Under the pieces are notes generated by a model, which was not told the DNA's origin, made no database searches, and saw only the letters and a list, made by a program, of their open reading frames with translations. Below, one piece after another: positions 63,420 through 64,000 of a DNA stretch of 64,000 bases. The stretch comes from Telmatospirillum sp. (GTDB taxonomy: Bacteria; Pseudomonadota; Alphaproteobacteria; CACIAM-22H2): positions 1 through 64,000 of the forward strand of contig JADCGL010000008.1 of NCBI GenBank assembly GCA_020248985.1. The letters run 5' to 3'. Every line of letters starts with the position of its first letter. The stretch's first letter is position 1. Position numbers and translations under genes: made by a program.

Positions 63420-64000
63420 TCAGAAATTCGCCCAGGCGGGTTTGTGCGGCACGAGCTTGGCCTCGCCCGCAACGAGGGCGCTTGGTTTCTCGAGCGCTTC
63501 GAGGCGCAGCAAGGCGAGGCCTTGGCCGCCGGCACTCGAGCGCATTTCGCCGACGTCCGCACCGTCCAACCGGATCGGCGTGCCGATCGCAGGGGCGGGG
63601 CCTTCGATCGTCACGGGCAGCAGGCGCTTTTTGACGAGGCCGCGATATTTCATGCGCGCGGTCACCTCTTGGCCCACATAGCAGCCCTTCTTGAAATCCA
63701 CGCCGCCAAGTTCCTCGAAACCGTTTTCGAGCAGCAGCGCGTCTTCGACCGCAAGGTCGCGACTGCCGTCCGGCACGCCGTGCGACAGGCGCAGCGTGTC
63801 GTAGGCTTCGAGCGTGCCGGGGGCGAAATCTTTGGCAAGTTCGGCCAAGCTCGCGGCGGGCACGAGCGCGCGCACGCCGAGGGCGGCCAAGCGCGGATCG
63901 ACATAGACGATGCCGCCGGCCAATTCCTTGGCGGCCCCGGCCGTCGCGGGCAGGCCGAACGCGTCGGCCGCCCCGTCGCCCCAAAAGGCTGCGACGACGA
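63420..64000 (-). CDS. ygfZ: Folate-binding protein YgfZ, partial (5' end beyond window)
   Basis: The minus-strand frame is open to the right edge, so the start is missing. It carries the YgfZ signature KKGCYVGQEVTARMKYRG and a C-terminal barrel domain ending HKPAWANF. YgfZ proteins (glycine-cleavage T-protein relatives) use folate in iron-sulfur cluster enzyme maintenance. Convergent with ppdK, 3 nt between stops. Confidence 0.92.
   Translation of the reverse strand, partial: VVAAFWGDGAADAFGLPATAGAAKELAGGIVYVDPRLAALGVRALVPAASLAELAKDFAPGTLEAYDTLRLSHGVPDGSRDLAVEDALLLENGFEELGGVDFKKGCYVGQEVTARMKYRGLVKKRLLPVTIEGPAPAIGTPIRLDGADVGEMRSSAGGQGLALLRLEALEKPSALVAGEAKLVPHKPAWANF

Overview
This 64 kb window comes from a G+C-rich purple photosynthetic alphaproteobacterium. 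It covers most of a photosynthesis gene cluster and about 24 kb of ordinary chromosome beside it. A type-2 reaction centre (pufL, pufM, puhA), LH1 (pufB, pufA), a tetraheme cytochrome (pufC), genes for bacteriochlorophyll a and genes for spirilloxanthin-type carotenoids are all present. The style of the flanking genes (glyQS-ppdK, a siroheme synthase/DUF2849/sulfite reductase/DUF934 locus, a Lrp-LysE pair) fits a Rhodospirillales-like lineage, but I cannot name the genus. No rRNA, tRNA, insertion sequence or CRISPR array is visible.

Layout. 1-6.5 kb holds carotenoid genes: the end of crtI, crtB, then crtD and crtC on the minus strand, divergent from crtE-crtF. 6.5-15.1 kb is the bchCXYZ-pufBALMC run, driven by a sigma-70-like promoter overlapped by paired TGT-N12-ACA (PpsR/CrtJ) boxes and closed by a strong terminator. 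15.2-21.4 kb, minus strand, is ppsR, a PpaA/AerR-type B12-domain regulator, a PucC-family carrier, bchP, tspO and a small membrane protein. 21.8-40.0 kb is one tightly packed plus-strand superoperon: a possible leader peptide, bchFNBHLM, lhaA, puhABC, acsF, puhE, hemA, dxs and a second TspO protein. Its promoter region carries a perfect FNR/FixK box near -60 and PpsR-like half sites.

The cluster makes 5-aminolevulinate (hemA) and isoprenoid precursor (dxs), takes protoporphyrin to bacteriochlorophyllide (bchH, bchM, acsF, bchNBL, bchXYZ, bchF, bchC), reduces the tail (bchP), and builds the antenna and reaction centre (puf, puh, lhaA). bchD, bchI, bchG, bchJ, bchE and idi are not in the window. 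The only cyclase here is the oxygen-dependent AcsF, yet a low-oxygen (FNR-type) box precedes the operon.

40-64 kb: three small plus-strand ORFs of unknown function; a glycosyltransferase; a DegP-like protease; a GcvA-like LysR regulator beside siroheme synthase and sulfite reductase, with an identical A+T-rich 15-mer in both control regions; a D-amino-acid module (D-aminoacylase divergent from a DgcN/DgcA-like pair, with an SMP-30 hydrolase); Lrp-LysE; a GbsR-like regulator with cydAB; glyQS; ppdK with a histone-H1-like tail; and a partial ygfZ.

Points most worth a second look: the repeated sulfite-locus operator and the unrecognised gene beside it; the PPDK lysine-rich tail; crtC, which has no standard start codon; PpsR lacking one of the two redox cysteines; the FNR box, PpsR-like boxes and leader peptide ahead of bchF; and several well-formed tiny membrane proteins.
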